Shown: piece by piece, positions 42,343 to 52,000 of the stretch
Position numbering within the stretch: position 1 is the first letter of the stretch
How the letters are laid out: each line of letters opens with the position of its first letter
Source: CAYOFF01 sp964403415
GTDB taxonomy: Bacteria; Patescibacteriota; Gracilibacteria; Absconditabacterales; Absconditicoccaceae
Assembly: GCA_964403415.1 (NCBI GenBank)
Contig: CAYOFF010000001.1
Location: 434,001 to 498,000 of the forward strand
Length of the DNA: 64,000 nt
Direction: 5' to 3'
Translations under genes and position numbers: made by a program
The notes under the pieces: generated by a model
What the model was told of the DNA's origin: nothing
Database searches by the model: none
Seen by the model: the letters and a program-made list of their open reading frames with translations, nothing else

Positions 42343-42493
42343 GTGAATATCTGACGAATATAATGGAGTTATAACGTAAATAATAGCGTAATATCATGTA
42401 CCTATCGTCCATATTTGAATTTTACATGAGAATCAGTACAACCACCTAAGTTATTTGTAAATGTAGTGAGTTTTGTATTTTTTGTAGAGTAGT
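42343..42493 (+). other. Possible remnant of the ileS C-terminus
   Basis: 151 bases between ileS and atpG without an independent gene. After the ileS TAA, a shifted frame reads SEYLTNIMEL. The original frame then resumes as YNVNNSVISCTYRPYLNF up to TAG at 42490. The two shifts (+2 and +1) cancel. The joined peptide resembles the usual IleRS tail (x-YL-x-x-I-x-x-EL-N-V). Confidence 0.35.
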
Positions 42494-43384
42494 ATGGCAA
42501 ACCTTAAACAGATCAAAAATAAGATTAAATCCGTCGGTAATATCAAAAAGATTACGAGAGCCTTGGAGGTTGTCTCTACGGTTAAACTCCAAAAGACGAA
42601 GTCTATGGCAGAACTTTTAAAGGAGTATCTTGTAGATTTGCTGGCGCTTGTCTCGCAGGTTGGTCTTTTGGATCAAACATTTGAAGTTCACCAGAAAGAT
42701 GCGTCAAAACAAAGAAAATTGTTGATCGTGTTGAGCTCTGAAAAAGGTTTGTGCGGTGCACTGAACTCGAGATTGTTTAGGAAGGTGCTTACTGAGCATA
42801 CGTTGACGGATGGGTCGACAGATGTGTTTGTCGTTGGGAAAAAATGAATTGAGTTTTTTAGGAGAGCAAAGGCAAATGTGGTAGGAATACTCCATGTTTC
42901 TGATGCATTACGTGAAGAGGAGCTTGTGCCGTTATATAGTTTTTTTGATCAGTCTGTGCAGTCTGGTGCGTATACGGAGGTAGTATTGTATTTCAATTAC
43001 TTCAAAAATAGCATCGTGCAGATGCCTACTGCATTGTCTGTATTCCCTCTTTCTCAGGCTGCGTTTCAGCAATTTATTGCTGATGTTGGAATGGTCTATT
43101 CGCTCAATTTTGTGACCAAGGCAGAGGATTTTCTGATAGAACCTTCCAAAACACAGTATATAGCTGAAGTTAGGAGACAAATTAGAAATTACTTGATGTT
43201 GTCTGCATTGGTTCAAAACAAGACAGGTGAGCATGCATCTCGTATGATTGCTATGAAAAATGCAAAAGATAATGCAACGACCTTTGTGAAGCAGCTTACA
43301 TTGACATTCAACAAGGCACGTCAGGGAGCAATTACACAAGAGATTAGTGAAATTGTTTCTGCCAAAATTGCGATTGAGTGATAG
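42494..43384 (+). CDS. atpG: F1Fo ATP synthase subunit gamma
   Basis: A 296-residue rotor-shaft subunit of F1. The start MANLKQIKNKIKSVGNIKKI and the following TRALEVVSTVKLQKTK correspond to the N-terminal helix (R-R-I-x-S-V-x-x-x-x-K-I-T-x-A-M). SSEKGLCGALNSRLFR is the central Rossmann-like part. The C-terminal helix reads SRMIAMKNAKDNATTFVKQL then FNKARQGAITQEISEIVSA, which is highly conserved. The last codon before TAG is TGA, giving a final Gly. Alpha, beta, delta and Fo genes are not here, and epsilon is at 56796, so the atp operon is broken up. The SufU-like gene follows by 29 bases. Confidence 0.95.
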
Positions 43385-43413
43385 AGTGTTTTTTGTTTGT
43401 TGATGAGAGGAGT

Positions 43414-43830
43414 ATGCATGATCAGTGAGAGGTTAGTGATCTGTTGCGTGCATATGCATCGCAGCCTATAGGTCAGTGAGTACTTGCGGATGCGACGATT
43501 TTGCAGGAGCAACTCAATACGGTGTGCGGTGATGATATCTGTGTATATCTCAAGATTGATGAAAATAATCGTATTACTACTTTTCGTCACTCAGGGCATC
43601 CATCAATGTTTACGCTTGCTGCTGCTAGTATGCTTGCGGAGCAGATTGAGTGAGCATCGGTGGAGGAGGTATTGACGCGATGATATGGATTTATGCAGGA
43701 CCTAGGATTTGAGGTTTCTCCGAGGAGGCAGAGATCAGCAGTAAGTGCATTGTTAGCAACTAGAAATGCGTTGCATACGTATATGCAAGATGGGAAAGTA
43801 GATACATATGAGGATCTTTTTATGTCGTAG
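43414..43830 (+). CDS. SufU/IscU-like scaffold protein lacking two cysteines
   Basis: A 138-residue protein related to Fe-S scaffolds SufU/IscU. The first cysteine is kept in NTVCGDDICVYLKID (residue ~38). The second motif, normally G-S-G-C-A-I-S, reads RHSGHPSMFTLAAASMLAEQIEG. The third, normally R-x-x-C-A-x-L, reads PRRQRSAVSALLATRNAL. So only one of three ligand cysteines remains, with His and Ser in the other places. It may act as a sulfur acceptor or structural partner rather than as a scaffold (inference). sufC starts 8 bases downstream, and no sufB, sufD or sufS is in the window. Start ATG 43414 follows a GAGAGG ribosome-binding site. Confidence 0.72.
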
Positions 43831-43838
43831 TTTGGAGT

Positions 43839-44573
43839 ATGCTTGAGGTGCGTAATATATCGGTAGAGGTAGAAGGAAAGCGTGTATTAGATAAGCTTTC
43901 TTTACAATTTTCTCCTGGCAAAAATTACTGTCTTCTCGGCAAAAATGGATCATGAAAGTCATCGTTGGCGCTTACCGTTATGTGACATCCCTCTTATCAA
44001 GTGATGGGGTGAGAAATCGTATGTGATGGGGTTTCGTTGCAGGAAATGTGACCACATGAAAGAGCAAAAGCGTGAATCTTCTTAGCATTCCAAACTATCC
44101 CTGAGATCAAATGAGTAAAGCTATTTGAGTTTTTGAGGACCATTTATAATTCTGCCCATGGGGCAAGTGAGACATTTGTAAGTTTCAAAAAATTAATTCT
44201 TCCGTATTTGGATGAACTTCATATAGACAAAGAGTTTTTGCGGAGAGATCTTAATGTATGATTTAGTGGCGGGGAGAGGAGAAAAATTGAGATTTTGCAG
44301 CTTAATTTATTGCGCCCAAAATATATTTTTTTGGATGAGGTAGATAGCGGATTAGATGTAGATGCATTCAAGGCGGTGGCGCAGTTATTGCAATGAGTAA
44401 ATACGGGAGAGAACTGTCTTATTTTGATTACGCACTATTTTACGATACTTTCTTATATTGCTGTTGATCATGTCTATGTGCTTGATCAGTGAGTACTGGT
44501 GGCGGAGTGAGATCAATCACTTGCTGCGCAGATACAGGAACGTGGCTTTGAGGAGCGGAGAATAGAAAAATAA
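43839..44573 (+). CDS. sufC: Fe-S assembly ATPase SufC
   Basis: A 244-residue ABC-type ATPase of the SUF iron-sulfur pathway, which normally drives SufB-SufD. Walker A is LLGKNGSGKSSLALTVMG (the second Gly is TGA). The SufC-specific Q-loop region is AGIFLAFQTIPEIKGV. The signature is VGFSGGERRKIEILQL, and Walker B/D-loop is YIFLDEVDSGLDVDA, where the D-S-G-L-D pattern separates SufC from transport ATPases. The switch His is in LITHYFTIL. It is co-transcribed with the SufU-like gene and closed by a terminator, so SufBD must be encoded elsewhere. Confidence 0.95.
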
Positions 44574-44598
44574 GCGCAGCATTGTCTGCGCTATTTTT
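44566..44598 (+). terminator. Intrinsic terminator
   Basis: AGCGCAG (44573-44579) pairs with CTGCGCT (44586-44592), followed by ATTTTT. The stem overlaps the sufC stop. Confidence 0.85.
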
Positions 44599-44613
44599 AG
44601 GTACTACGAGATA

Positions 44614-45402
44614 ATGCAAACACTTTCTCTACGGACGATTGGATGATATGCGTTACTTACGGCTATTGCTACGGGATTGGGGGCACTTCCGTTTGCACGG
44701 AAAAAGACGTTTTCTCAGAATCGGATTTCTCTAGCGCAGGCACTTGCCGCAGCATTGATGATTACTGCGAGCTTTGGTCTCATGTATGAGGGGGCTGCTT
44801 TTGTGTGACCCAATGGATATGCTTCGTATTTGGGTGTTTCTATATCGGTATGGGGAGTCGTATTTGGTATGTTGGTGGGATTGGTGTTTATTTTGATTTC
44901 GGAGCGTATATTGAGTAAACATAAGGACTTACAGCGGCAGCATTTTAGTGGTGCAAGTGCAAAGAAAATGCTTTTGATTGTCGGTATTATGTTTTTGCAT
45001 TCGTTTACGGAGGGTATCGCTATCGGTGTGTGATTTGGGCCACATCTTGCGTTGTGACTCTATATTACCGTAGCGATGGCAATTCAAAATATCCCTGAAG
45101 GACTTGCTATCAGCTCTGTGATGGTGCCACGTGGTGTGTCTCGATGGAAGGCGGGACTATGGAGTATCTTTACGAGTCTGCCGCAACCCTTGATGGCGGT
45201 CCCGGCATTCTTATTTGTGGAGAAATTCTCTTCTGTTATGCCGATGGGACTATGATTTGCGGCAGGCGCAATGATTTGGATGTCATTTGCAGAGCTGCTG
45301 CCAGATGCGCTTGCGTGAGCCTCTAAACAGTCAGTAGCAACACTTGCAACTGCCGGTGTGATAGGTATGATCCTCCTACAATATATGTTTGCAATTGCGT
45401 AA
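44614..45402 (+). CDS. ZIP-family metal transporter
   Basis: A 262-residue membrane transporter of the ZIP family (GufA/ZupT-like), which takes up Zn2+ and other divalent metals. About eight hydrophobic segments are visible. The metal site in helix IV is FLHSFTEGIAIGVGFG, and in helix V it is AIQNIPEGLAISS, where the usual H-N-x-P-E-G is Q-N-I-P-E-G. The C-terminal helix FAAGAMIWMSFAELLPDAL is typical. The start ATG 44614 is 41 bases after sufC, across the terminator, so it has its own promoter or relies on readthrough. Confidence 0.88.
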
Positions 45403-45490
45403 ATTTGCAAGAAAAATAAAAGTCACCATATACTTGACAAATTGTATAAATAGAGTAATATATTTTTTGTTGCTTTACCCTTATGTAGCA

Positions 45491-46714
45491 ATGCGTAGTA
45501 CACATCGTCTTCTAGCGGTTCTTATGATATGTAGTCTTTCGTTCAATTCTTCTGTACTGTTTGCGGCTGGTGAGTCTCAGACGGATCTTCTCGTACGTAG
45601 CGGTATCGAGATTGATATGAGGAAGCAGTTTGAATCAGATGGACTTTGATATTTGATGCAGGCCAAGGAGGCAGTAGAGAACCTTAAACGTATGTGATCC
45701 AAAGATGATATGACACAAAAAAAGATCGTGATTATGGATGCATTTCTCAAAATTCTCGAAAAAGAGTATCTTGCAAAAACTAAGCATACGACCTATCAGC
45801 CTACCACTGTAACGTCTTCAACGGCAAAGTTGCAGCCGGGTAGTGTTATGCCTCCATCTCTCTCTACACCACGTCGTCGTTATCGCAAAGTAGATGTGTC
45901 GTCTCCCAAGACGACGTTGCTCAGCGATGATCAGTTCAACAAAAAACTTTCATCATCATCGCTTCCCAAGTCTGGTACCAAGAATACATCCGTATTGTTC
46001 AAGAAAATAGGGGAGAGTGGTGATGCTAAAACGACTACAAGCGCGACGGTAAAGACTGTGGTCACGACAAAGACAATACAGCCCGTTACCAGTAAGACAT
46101 CCTCTTCAAAGCCATCTTCTGCTCCGACAAATAAGCTTTTGCAACAAGTGCTTGATGAATCGAAACCTATCAAGAGTACATCGAGAGCCAATGGATCACT
46201 CAATATCGAAACATTGCGTACGACATGGATTGGTTGGGTTAATGATTTGAGATCGCAAGAGAAATTGAAAGTATACAAGCATGATACTGCTTTGGATATT
46301 ACTGCTGAAGCGCGATCTCGTGCTATGGCTGAGAAGCAAACAGCGGATCACAAGAGGACATCTACCAGCAAATATTATGCGTATGATGAAATCGTGCAGC
46401 GATTTGCGGATCAGGGCGTAGCATTTGAGTTGATTGGAAATAGTACGTTTACCGAAAATGTAGGCTGGACCTACTTGAATTGTGAGAGTGCTGTTACACC
46501 ATCTAGTGACTGTACAGAACAGGCTATAAATAATATGCGTTCTATTTTTGATTATTTTGTTGCAGAGAAAGACCAAGAATATCGCCCCCACTGGAGTAGT
46601 ATGGTACATCCTATCTATAGCTTGGTGGGTGTATGATTTACGTATGATCCTGTACAGAAGCGTCTGTATCTTACTGCGCATTATGGAAATCCGCTCGTTC
46701 GTACAAATAAGTAA
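45491..46714 (+). CDS. Secreted CAP/SCP-domain protein
   Basis: A 407-residue exported protein. The signal peptide is LLAVLMICSLSFNSSVLFAA. A helical stretch (~residues 30-95) and a Ser/Thr/Lys-rich linker (~95-235) lead to a CAP (SCP/PR-1) domain (~240-405): WIGWVNDLRSQEKLKVYKHD, ARSRAMAEKQTADHKR, ENVGWTYLNCE, PHWSSMVHPIYSLVGVG, LTAHYG. The pairs H-K (TADHK) and H-P-I-Y match the CAP cavity histidines. CAP proteins are extracellular; bacterial roles are mostly unknown. No terminal sortase motif is present. A stem-loop GTAAGGGG/CCCCTTAC-like at 46711-46734 follows. Confidence 0.82.
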
Positions 46715-46739
46715 GGGGTGAGGAGTACCCTTACTTACT

Positions 46740-46904
46740 TGTATCCTCGGGTGTGATGTCTCGTGCGCTCCAATATAATTGACAATTTCTTATAATGCGT
46801 TCTAGTATTATAGCTCTTGGATTTGGTAGATATATCTGTATGGTCTCCACACAGAGATAGTCTTAAGAGTCGGTAGACTCTTTTTGATTTGTTCGAATTA
46901 AGTT
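46740..46904 (+). promoter_or_regulatory. Leader with an intrinsic terminator before the 46905 gene
   Basis: 165 bases without a gene. TATAAT near 46790 is a possible -10 element. AGAGTC (46866-46871) pairs with GACTCT (46876-46881), followed by five T, and ends 20 bases before the next ATG. It is either an attenuator or the end of a short RNA. Confidence 0.5.
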
Positions 46905-47504
46905 ATGCAGCAACTTGTGTTTATTAGGGGAGGAGAGGCATTTGATACGATGGAGGACTACTACAAGTTCTTGCAAGAGTTTCCGTATGATCCGTTTGTT
47001 TCGGGAGATTCTCGGAGAACGTGGCTTGCTGAGCGTGTAACGACAACACATCAGTTTATCTGTCCTGATATGCCGTGTAAACAAAATGCGACCTATAGAG
47101 CTCGAAAGATATGGTTTGAGAAACTGTTCCCATACTTGAATGATGAAGGAGTTACACTGGTGGGATACTCGCTGGGTGGTCGATTTTTGGCGAAATATCT
47201 TTCGGAAGAAAAGTTTCCCAAGCGTATTGCACAACTGCATCTTGTAGCTACGCCGCTAGATGCGGAGGGTGTAGAGGGAGAGTGAGCCGCAGACTTTGGC
47301 TTTGATAAAGCCTTGTTGCCACGTATCGGTGAACAGGTTGAGCAGGTATTTGTGTATCACTCTATTGATGACGACATTGTGCCGTATCGTCATGTTGAAA
47401 CATTTCAGCGTTATTTGCCCACGGCTACGGTGACGATGTTTACAGATAGAGGTCACTTTTTTGTGTCGGAGTTTCCAGAGATACTTGCCCATATAAGACA
47501 GTAG
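46905..47504 (+). CDS. Alpha/beta hydrolase, RBBP9/YdeN-like
   Basis: A 199-residue hydrolase-fold protein. It starts MQQLVFIRGGEAFDTMEDYY. The nucleophile elbow is VTLVGYSLGGRFLAKYL (Ser in G-Y-S-L-G-G). The acid and His lie in SIDDDIVPYRHVETF and TDRGHFFVSEFPEIL. The short cap-less build fits the RBBP9/YdeN serine hydrolase group. A very similar type (MQQVFFIHGG...) is common in candidate-phyla genomes. The substrate is unknown. It is behind a terminator-containing leader and 44 bases before the phosphohexomutase gene. Confidence 0.8.
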
Positions 47505-47548
47505 TTACTCTTAATTTTTTGTATTTACTTATATCATAATATATCAGG

Positions 47549-48997
47549 ATGAAAGCGTATGAAAAAGCTTATAAAGCGTATGACATTAGGGGAGTGTATG
47601 GGGAACATGTAGATACAACGCTTGCCTATGCAGTTGGTAGGGCAGTAGGGCGTAAAGTTCTAGAGAAAGATGGGGCAGAAGGAAGCGTACTCATCAGCGC
47701 AGATGTGAGAGAGTACAACAATCAGCTCATATACTATTTTGTGAAGTGATGTGAATCAGTGGGATGTACCAATGTTATTGGCGTGTGACTTCCTGTCGAA
47801 AACGTAGGTGGACAGCATCAGTATTGGGGAGTAGCAAGTACTGCTATGTACTATTATCTCAACAAAGACATCTGCACCATGGGAGCTCAGTTTACTGCCT
47901 CTCATAATCCACCGCAGTATGCAGGCATGAAAATTGTCGATCACGAATCACATCTTGTAGAAACTGCTGTTATTAGGGAATGGGTGGGTGATGAATATCC
48001 TGAACAACCAGAGACTTATGATGAGGCTGACTTTCAACGTATACGTGCTCGTGTGATGGATCCGCAGCATCCTTTGCGTATGACACTTCGCCAGAGATAT
48101 GAGCAGATGGTCTCACTTTTGCATCAAAAGTTTTCGAGTCTCACAAAACACTATAAAATTGTGATAGACTGTTCAAATGGTGCTGGCATTGCCTATGAAA
48201 AGCAAATACTTTTGGATATTTTGGGACAGCAGTGACATACATTGATATTCCTAAATGATAAGGCAGATGCGCAGTTTCAGGCACATTTTTCAGATACTAC
48301 CAATCCCCATGACTATGTACAGCTTGTGGCAGCAGTCAAAGAACACAGCGCAGATCTAGGTATCATGTTTGATGGTGATGCTGATAGACTAGGACTAGTG
48401 GATAACGAATGAAACGTTATTGGTGGTGATATGGTGGTTGCCGTGATTACACAAAATATCCTCAAAAAACTTCCTGCAGGACAGGCGGTTGTGTATGATG
48501 TGACGTCTACGCAGGCTATTCGCGATGTGATTGAAAAGTATCAGTGAATACCTGTGCCCTCAAGAGTGGGACATAGATTTATCAAGGAGAAGTTTGTGGA
48601 ACATAACGCAGTATTTGGATGAGAGTTGAGTGGACATTTGTTCTTTACAGAGACATGGGGACTTGAAAATACATTGTTTGCGCTCTATCATATTTTGGAT
48701 GAACTACAGTGATATGCAAGCTGTGCTGCAATGATTACGACCATTAATCCATACTACAAGCCCGCACTCGTCAACTACGAAGTGCATAACAAAGACGAGA
48801 TACTAGATCGCATCAAGACACATTTTGCGGCGTATGAGCTTGATTTTACCGATGGTATCAGGGTAAATATGCCAGATTTCTGGTTCTTGGTGAGAGCGAG
48901 TAATACAGAGCCTATCATAAGACTATATAGTGAAGCTAAAAATGGTGAAATTTGGCGTCAACATATTGAAGAGGTGAATCAGATACTTGGCGTTTAA
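47549..48997 (+). CDS. Phosphomannomutase/phosphoglucomutase
   Basis: A 482-residue alpha-D-phosphohexomutase that interconverts hexose 1- and 6-phosphates for glycan synthesis. The phosphoserine loop is AQFTASHNPPQYAGMK. The Mg2+ loop is LGIMFDGDADRLG. The sugar-binding loop is VFGGELSGHLFF, and the phosphate loop is LVRASNTEPIIRLYSEA. All four active-site loops are complete. G-E-L-S-G-H and T-A-S-H-N-P favour PMM/PGM over phosphoglucosamine mutase. Start MKAYEKAYKAYDIRGVYG is typical. It could feed precursors to the GT2 enzymes in this window. Confidence 0.92.
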
Positions 48998-49157
48998 GAG
49001 GTCTCTTCGTTGTTCTTTGTTGTTTGTGTACAAGCAGTATCTGTTCTTGCCTTTTTGGATCCTTTTCGTTATGGTCCTAGTGTGATTTTTGCGTTGTTTT
49101 TGAGTTTTTTGGTTTTCTTTGGTTTTTGTATGTCTTTAGTTTTTACATTTGAGAGCT
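48998..49157 (+). other. Spacer with an unassigned hydrophobic reading frame
   Basis: 160 bases between the phosphohexomutase and trpS. The frame of the mutase continues after its TAA without ATG and encodes a membrane-like peptide (DPFRYGPSVIFALFLSFLVF). It runs ~40 bases into trpS. Without a start codon I do not call a gene. T-rich throughout. Confidence 0.25.
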
Positions 49158-50147
49158 ATGTCCAAAAGATATCTTACGGGCTTGCAGCCGACGAGTGACC
49201 AACTGCATATTGGTAATTATTTTGGTGCAGTTGCGCCTATGGTTGCCTTTGCTCAGCAGGCTAAGCAAAACAATGATGAGGTGTTTATTTTTGTGGCGAA
49301 TATGCATGCATTGACGGAACTGCATGATTCTGTAGCAATTCGCCAAAACACGATCAATGTTGTCAAAACATATATCGCAAGCGGACTTTCGCCAGATACA
49401 GTGAAAATTTACACAGGTGCGCATATTGCTGCACACGCACAGCTTGCATGGGTACTCAATTGTGTGACGCACGTGGGCTTTATGAAGCGCATGCATGCAT
49501 TCAAAGCAAAGGCAGATCTCTGACTCGAAGATGAGTTGAGTGTAGGTACGTTTACGTATCCGATCTTGATGGCAGCTGATATCCTCTTGTATGATGCTGA
49601 TTTTGTGCCAGTCGGAAAAGATCAAAAACAGCATGTTGAATATGCGAGAGATATTGCACAGAAATTTAATCATATTTTTGGTGAGATATTTAAGCTTCCA
49701 GAACCATATATCAAAGAAGAAGTTGCTACTGTGCCTGGTATTGATGGCCGCAAAATGTCGAAATCGTATAACAACTACATCGGTATGTTGGACAATGCAG
49801 AGACGATCAAGAAAAAAGTGATGCAAATTCCAACGGATGCGCTTCCTGTAGAGGCCCCCAAAAATCCTGATGCGTGTAATGTGTACAACATCTACAAACT
49901 TTTCTTATCTCCGACAGAAGATGCGGCGTTACGTGAGAGATATACTGCTTGAGGACTCTCGTACAAGCAAGTAAAGACAGAACTTGTAGATGTCATTTCT
50001 GCTTTTGTTACGCCGTTTCAGGAACGTTATCATAATGTAGATGATGCGATGGTGATAGAATTGCTCCGTGTACATTCAGCTGAAGTTGCCAAGATCGCAT
50101 CAGCAAAAATAGATGCTGTCTATGCAGCTGTGGGTTTCACCCTTTAA
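49158..50147 (+). CDS. trpS: Tryptophanyl-tRNA synthetase
   Basis: A 329-residue class I synthetase that charges tRNA(Trp). The start MSKRYLTGLQPTSDQLHIGN contains the G-x-x-P-(S/T) and HIGH-equivalent HIGN motifs. Further blocks are FIFVANMHALTEL, FTYPILMAADILLYDADFVP and VGKDQKQHVEYARDIA (tryptophan and dimer contacts), and GIDGRKMSKSYNNYI (KMSKS). Length matches bacterial TrpRS. In code 25, UGA is Gly, so this enzyme need serve only UGG. The TAA stop shares one base with the ATG of the following PriA-like gene (TAATG), suggesting translational coupling. Confidence 0.96.
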
Positions 50148-50986
50148 TGACAGACAAACGTATGTTTGTGTATGTGTTTGGGAGATATTTTGGCTGAGAT
50201 AAGGTTGCACGCTGGCCTGCAGCTGGTGATTTTGGTGTGCAGGCGGGAGATGTTGTGCGTTTACGTGGAGATTACATGCTTTGTCTCGGAGAGACCTGTG
50301 CATTTTCCGAGACAGTTACCTATGAGATTGCGGGTGTGATGCCAAGTTCAGGTGCAGAGCCTGCAGGATCGATGCTAGAGTTACATATCAGATCTGTATT
50401 TTCGGAGCAGTGACTTGCGATGTTACATCGATTTGTGGAGCACCGGTATACGACATATCACAAAGCAGTGCCGTTGTGGCTATGAGGGGATGATCATATC
50501 GAAGTATTTTTGCGTGGTGCTCCCAAAAAACCCATATCTAAGAAGAAAACGAAAACGGCTTGATGATGGCAGAAACTTATTGTAGTTCCTGATCTTTGGA
50601 CAGCACAGGCGGTGTTTCCTGATGTGTTTCTCACGTGATCAATTTGATGACGTGCATGAGGTTGATGATGATGAGATGTGTCATGATTTTGAGGTGTACT
50701 TGAAGGTGCGGTGTTGGCGCTGCATGGTCAGAGCACTGATAAGCAAAAAAGAGATGCATTTCGATCGCTCAAAGCTGGGAAGTACATGACATTGGTCTGT
50801 ACGCCTTCTCAGATGTTTCAAGACTGGGCAGACTTGAAGTCGATCGTCTTACTCGATCAGCATAAACGACGATACAAAAGTCAACAAGATCCTAGATACG
50901 ATGCTGTTCGTGTGGCTCAAATATGGGCTAAAAAAGCCGGTGCTGAACTTGTGATGACGTGATCTGTGTTGGATTCTGAAAAATAA
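50147..50986 (+). CDS. Truncated, degenerate PriA-like protein
   Basis: A 279-residue protein that aligns by motif order with the N-terminal half of primosomal helicase PriA (~730 aa). It has VPLWLGGDDHIEVFL where PriA has its G-V-T-G-S-G-K-T-E-V-Y Walker A; LIVVPDLWTAQAVF for L-V-P-E-I-x-L-T; and LALHGQSTDKQKRDAF for L-H-S-x-L-S. It also has IVLLDQHKRRYKSQQDPRYD for D-E-E-H-x-x-x-Y-K-Q-x-x-x-P-R-Y, and AELVMTGSVLDSEK for the S-A-T-P-S-L-E motif. Walker A and B residues are lost, and the helicase C-domain is absent. A Gly stretch (GGRAGGGGGDVSG) is almost all TGA. It may be a DNA-binding remnant or a decaying gene. Confidence 0.68.
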
Positions 50987-51079
50987 CGTATTTTTGGTCT
51001 TTTTGGGTCTCTTTTTTTGCAATTGTGTCATGGGATAGGTATACTAAGTATGTATTTTGCATGTCTTCACGTAAACCAT

Positions 51080-51880
51080 ATGACCAAACCTTCAGATACA
51101 CCAAAACCACAGTTTCTGTTGAGTAGTGATACCCTTTCGGGATATGGGCTTGATCTTATCTTTCAGCTTGCTAATAAGCTGCATTTTGATGGGATAGATC
51201 TTGCAATGCGAAAAAACTTTGATGCTTGGCATATTGCATACGTCAAAGATCTTGTCGATAAGTATCATCTACCTGTTCGTGTTGTGCAGATTTCTAGAAA
51301 AGTGAATATTAATGAGATGAATCAGGCTGTGGAGCTTGCAAGAGCGCTTGGTGCAGATGTTATTACCATCAATTCTCCGGGAATCTTTAATATAAGCTCG
51401 TTTAGATTTCTCAAGAGACAACTTCCTGCTTACAAAGCTCACAATAAGAATATTAAGTTCTCAATTATCAATCCTACGCAGGAGAATTTTATTGGGGTAA
51501 TTCCAAAGTACTATTTTTCGAATATTGTAGAAATTATCAAAAAACATAGAATGTACCTAGGATTGGATATTGCAAATATCGAAGAGTATGTCTTGGAAAA
51601 TCAATTTATCAAGAGAATTGCTAATTTTATTCCCTATTTGTCAGTTGTGTATCTGTCTGACGTGGGGAAAACGGGTAATGACCACCTGCCATTGGGCGAT
51701 GGTATCCTCAAAGTGCCTTCATTACTCAAAAAATTTAAACAAAATGAGTATGAAAGCTATTTTTCATTGAAACTTAACCTAGAATCTAAGGTATTATCTG
51801 ATATTGAGAAGGTTGAGATGATTCTCAAAAAATGTAGATTGTTCTATAAGGAAAATTTTGAACATATTGTTTTGGACTAG
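51080..51880 (+). CDS. AP endonuclease family 2-like TIM-barrel protein
   Basis: A 266-residue protein resembling xylose-isomerase-like / AP endonuclease 2 TIM barrels. Visible strand motifs are GLDLIFQLANKLHFDGIDLA, VDKYHLPVRVVQIS, ALGADVITINSPGI, RMYLGLDIANIEEY and YLSVVYLSDVG, with GNDHLPLGDGILKVPSLL near the end; the H-L-P-L-G-D-G-x-L motif is typical of the family's metal-sugar site. Some usual metal ligands (E and H in the middle strands) are not clear, so activity is uncertain. It contains no TGA codon at all, unlike its neighbours. Start ATG 51080 is preferred; ATG 51050 is in frame. Confidence 0.65.
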   Translation: MTKPSDTPKPQFLLSSDTLSGYGLDLIFQLANKLHFDGIDLAMRKNFDAWHIAYVKDLVDKYHLPVRVVQISRKVNINEMNQAVELARALGADVITINSPGIFNISSFRFLKRQLPAYKAHNKNIKFSIINPTQENFIGVIPKYYFSNIVEIIKKHRMYLGLDIANIEEYVLENQFIKRIANFIPYLSVVYLSDVGKTGNDHLPLGDGILKVPSLLKKFKQNEYESYFSLKLNLESKVLSDIEKVEMILKKCRLFYKENFEHIVLD

Positions 51881-51901
51881 GATCTGGAGGGGTTTGGGAC
51901 C

Positions 51902-51992
51902 TGGATAGTATCGGTTTTCTATCACCAGCTTGAAACACAATCCAAAAGGGATACAAGGGAGCTACCTGAAAAGGTGCTCTTTACTTTTTTTT
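51902..51992 (+). promoter_or_regulatory. dnaN leader with hairpin and intrinsic terminator
   Basis: A first hairpin pairs CTGGATAG (from 51901) with CTATCACCAG (51919-51928). A terminator hairpin follows: GAGC-ACCT (51959-51967) pairs with AGGT-GCTC (51972-51979) around GAAA, then TTTAC and eight T. The T run ends 9 bases before the dnaN ATG. It may end the upstream transcript, or attenuate dnaN. Confidence 0.55.
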
Positions 51993-52000
51993 GAATACGT

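Noticed and set aside
46740..46904. tRNA or other known RNA gene in the leader.
   Set aside because: No T-loop (GTTCGAnTC) or cloverleaf pairing could be found, here or in other spacers.
49010..49198. Hydrophobic 62-codon frame before trpS.
   Set aside because: It has no ATG and only TTG starts, overlaps trpS by 40 bases, and follows the mutase stop in the same frame. Noted only as a spacer feature.
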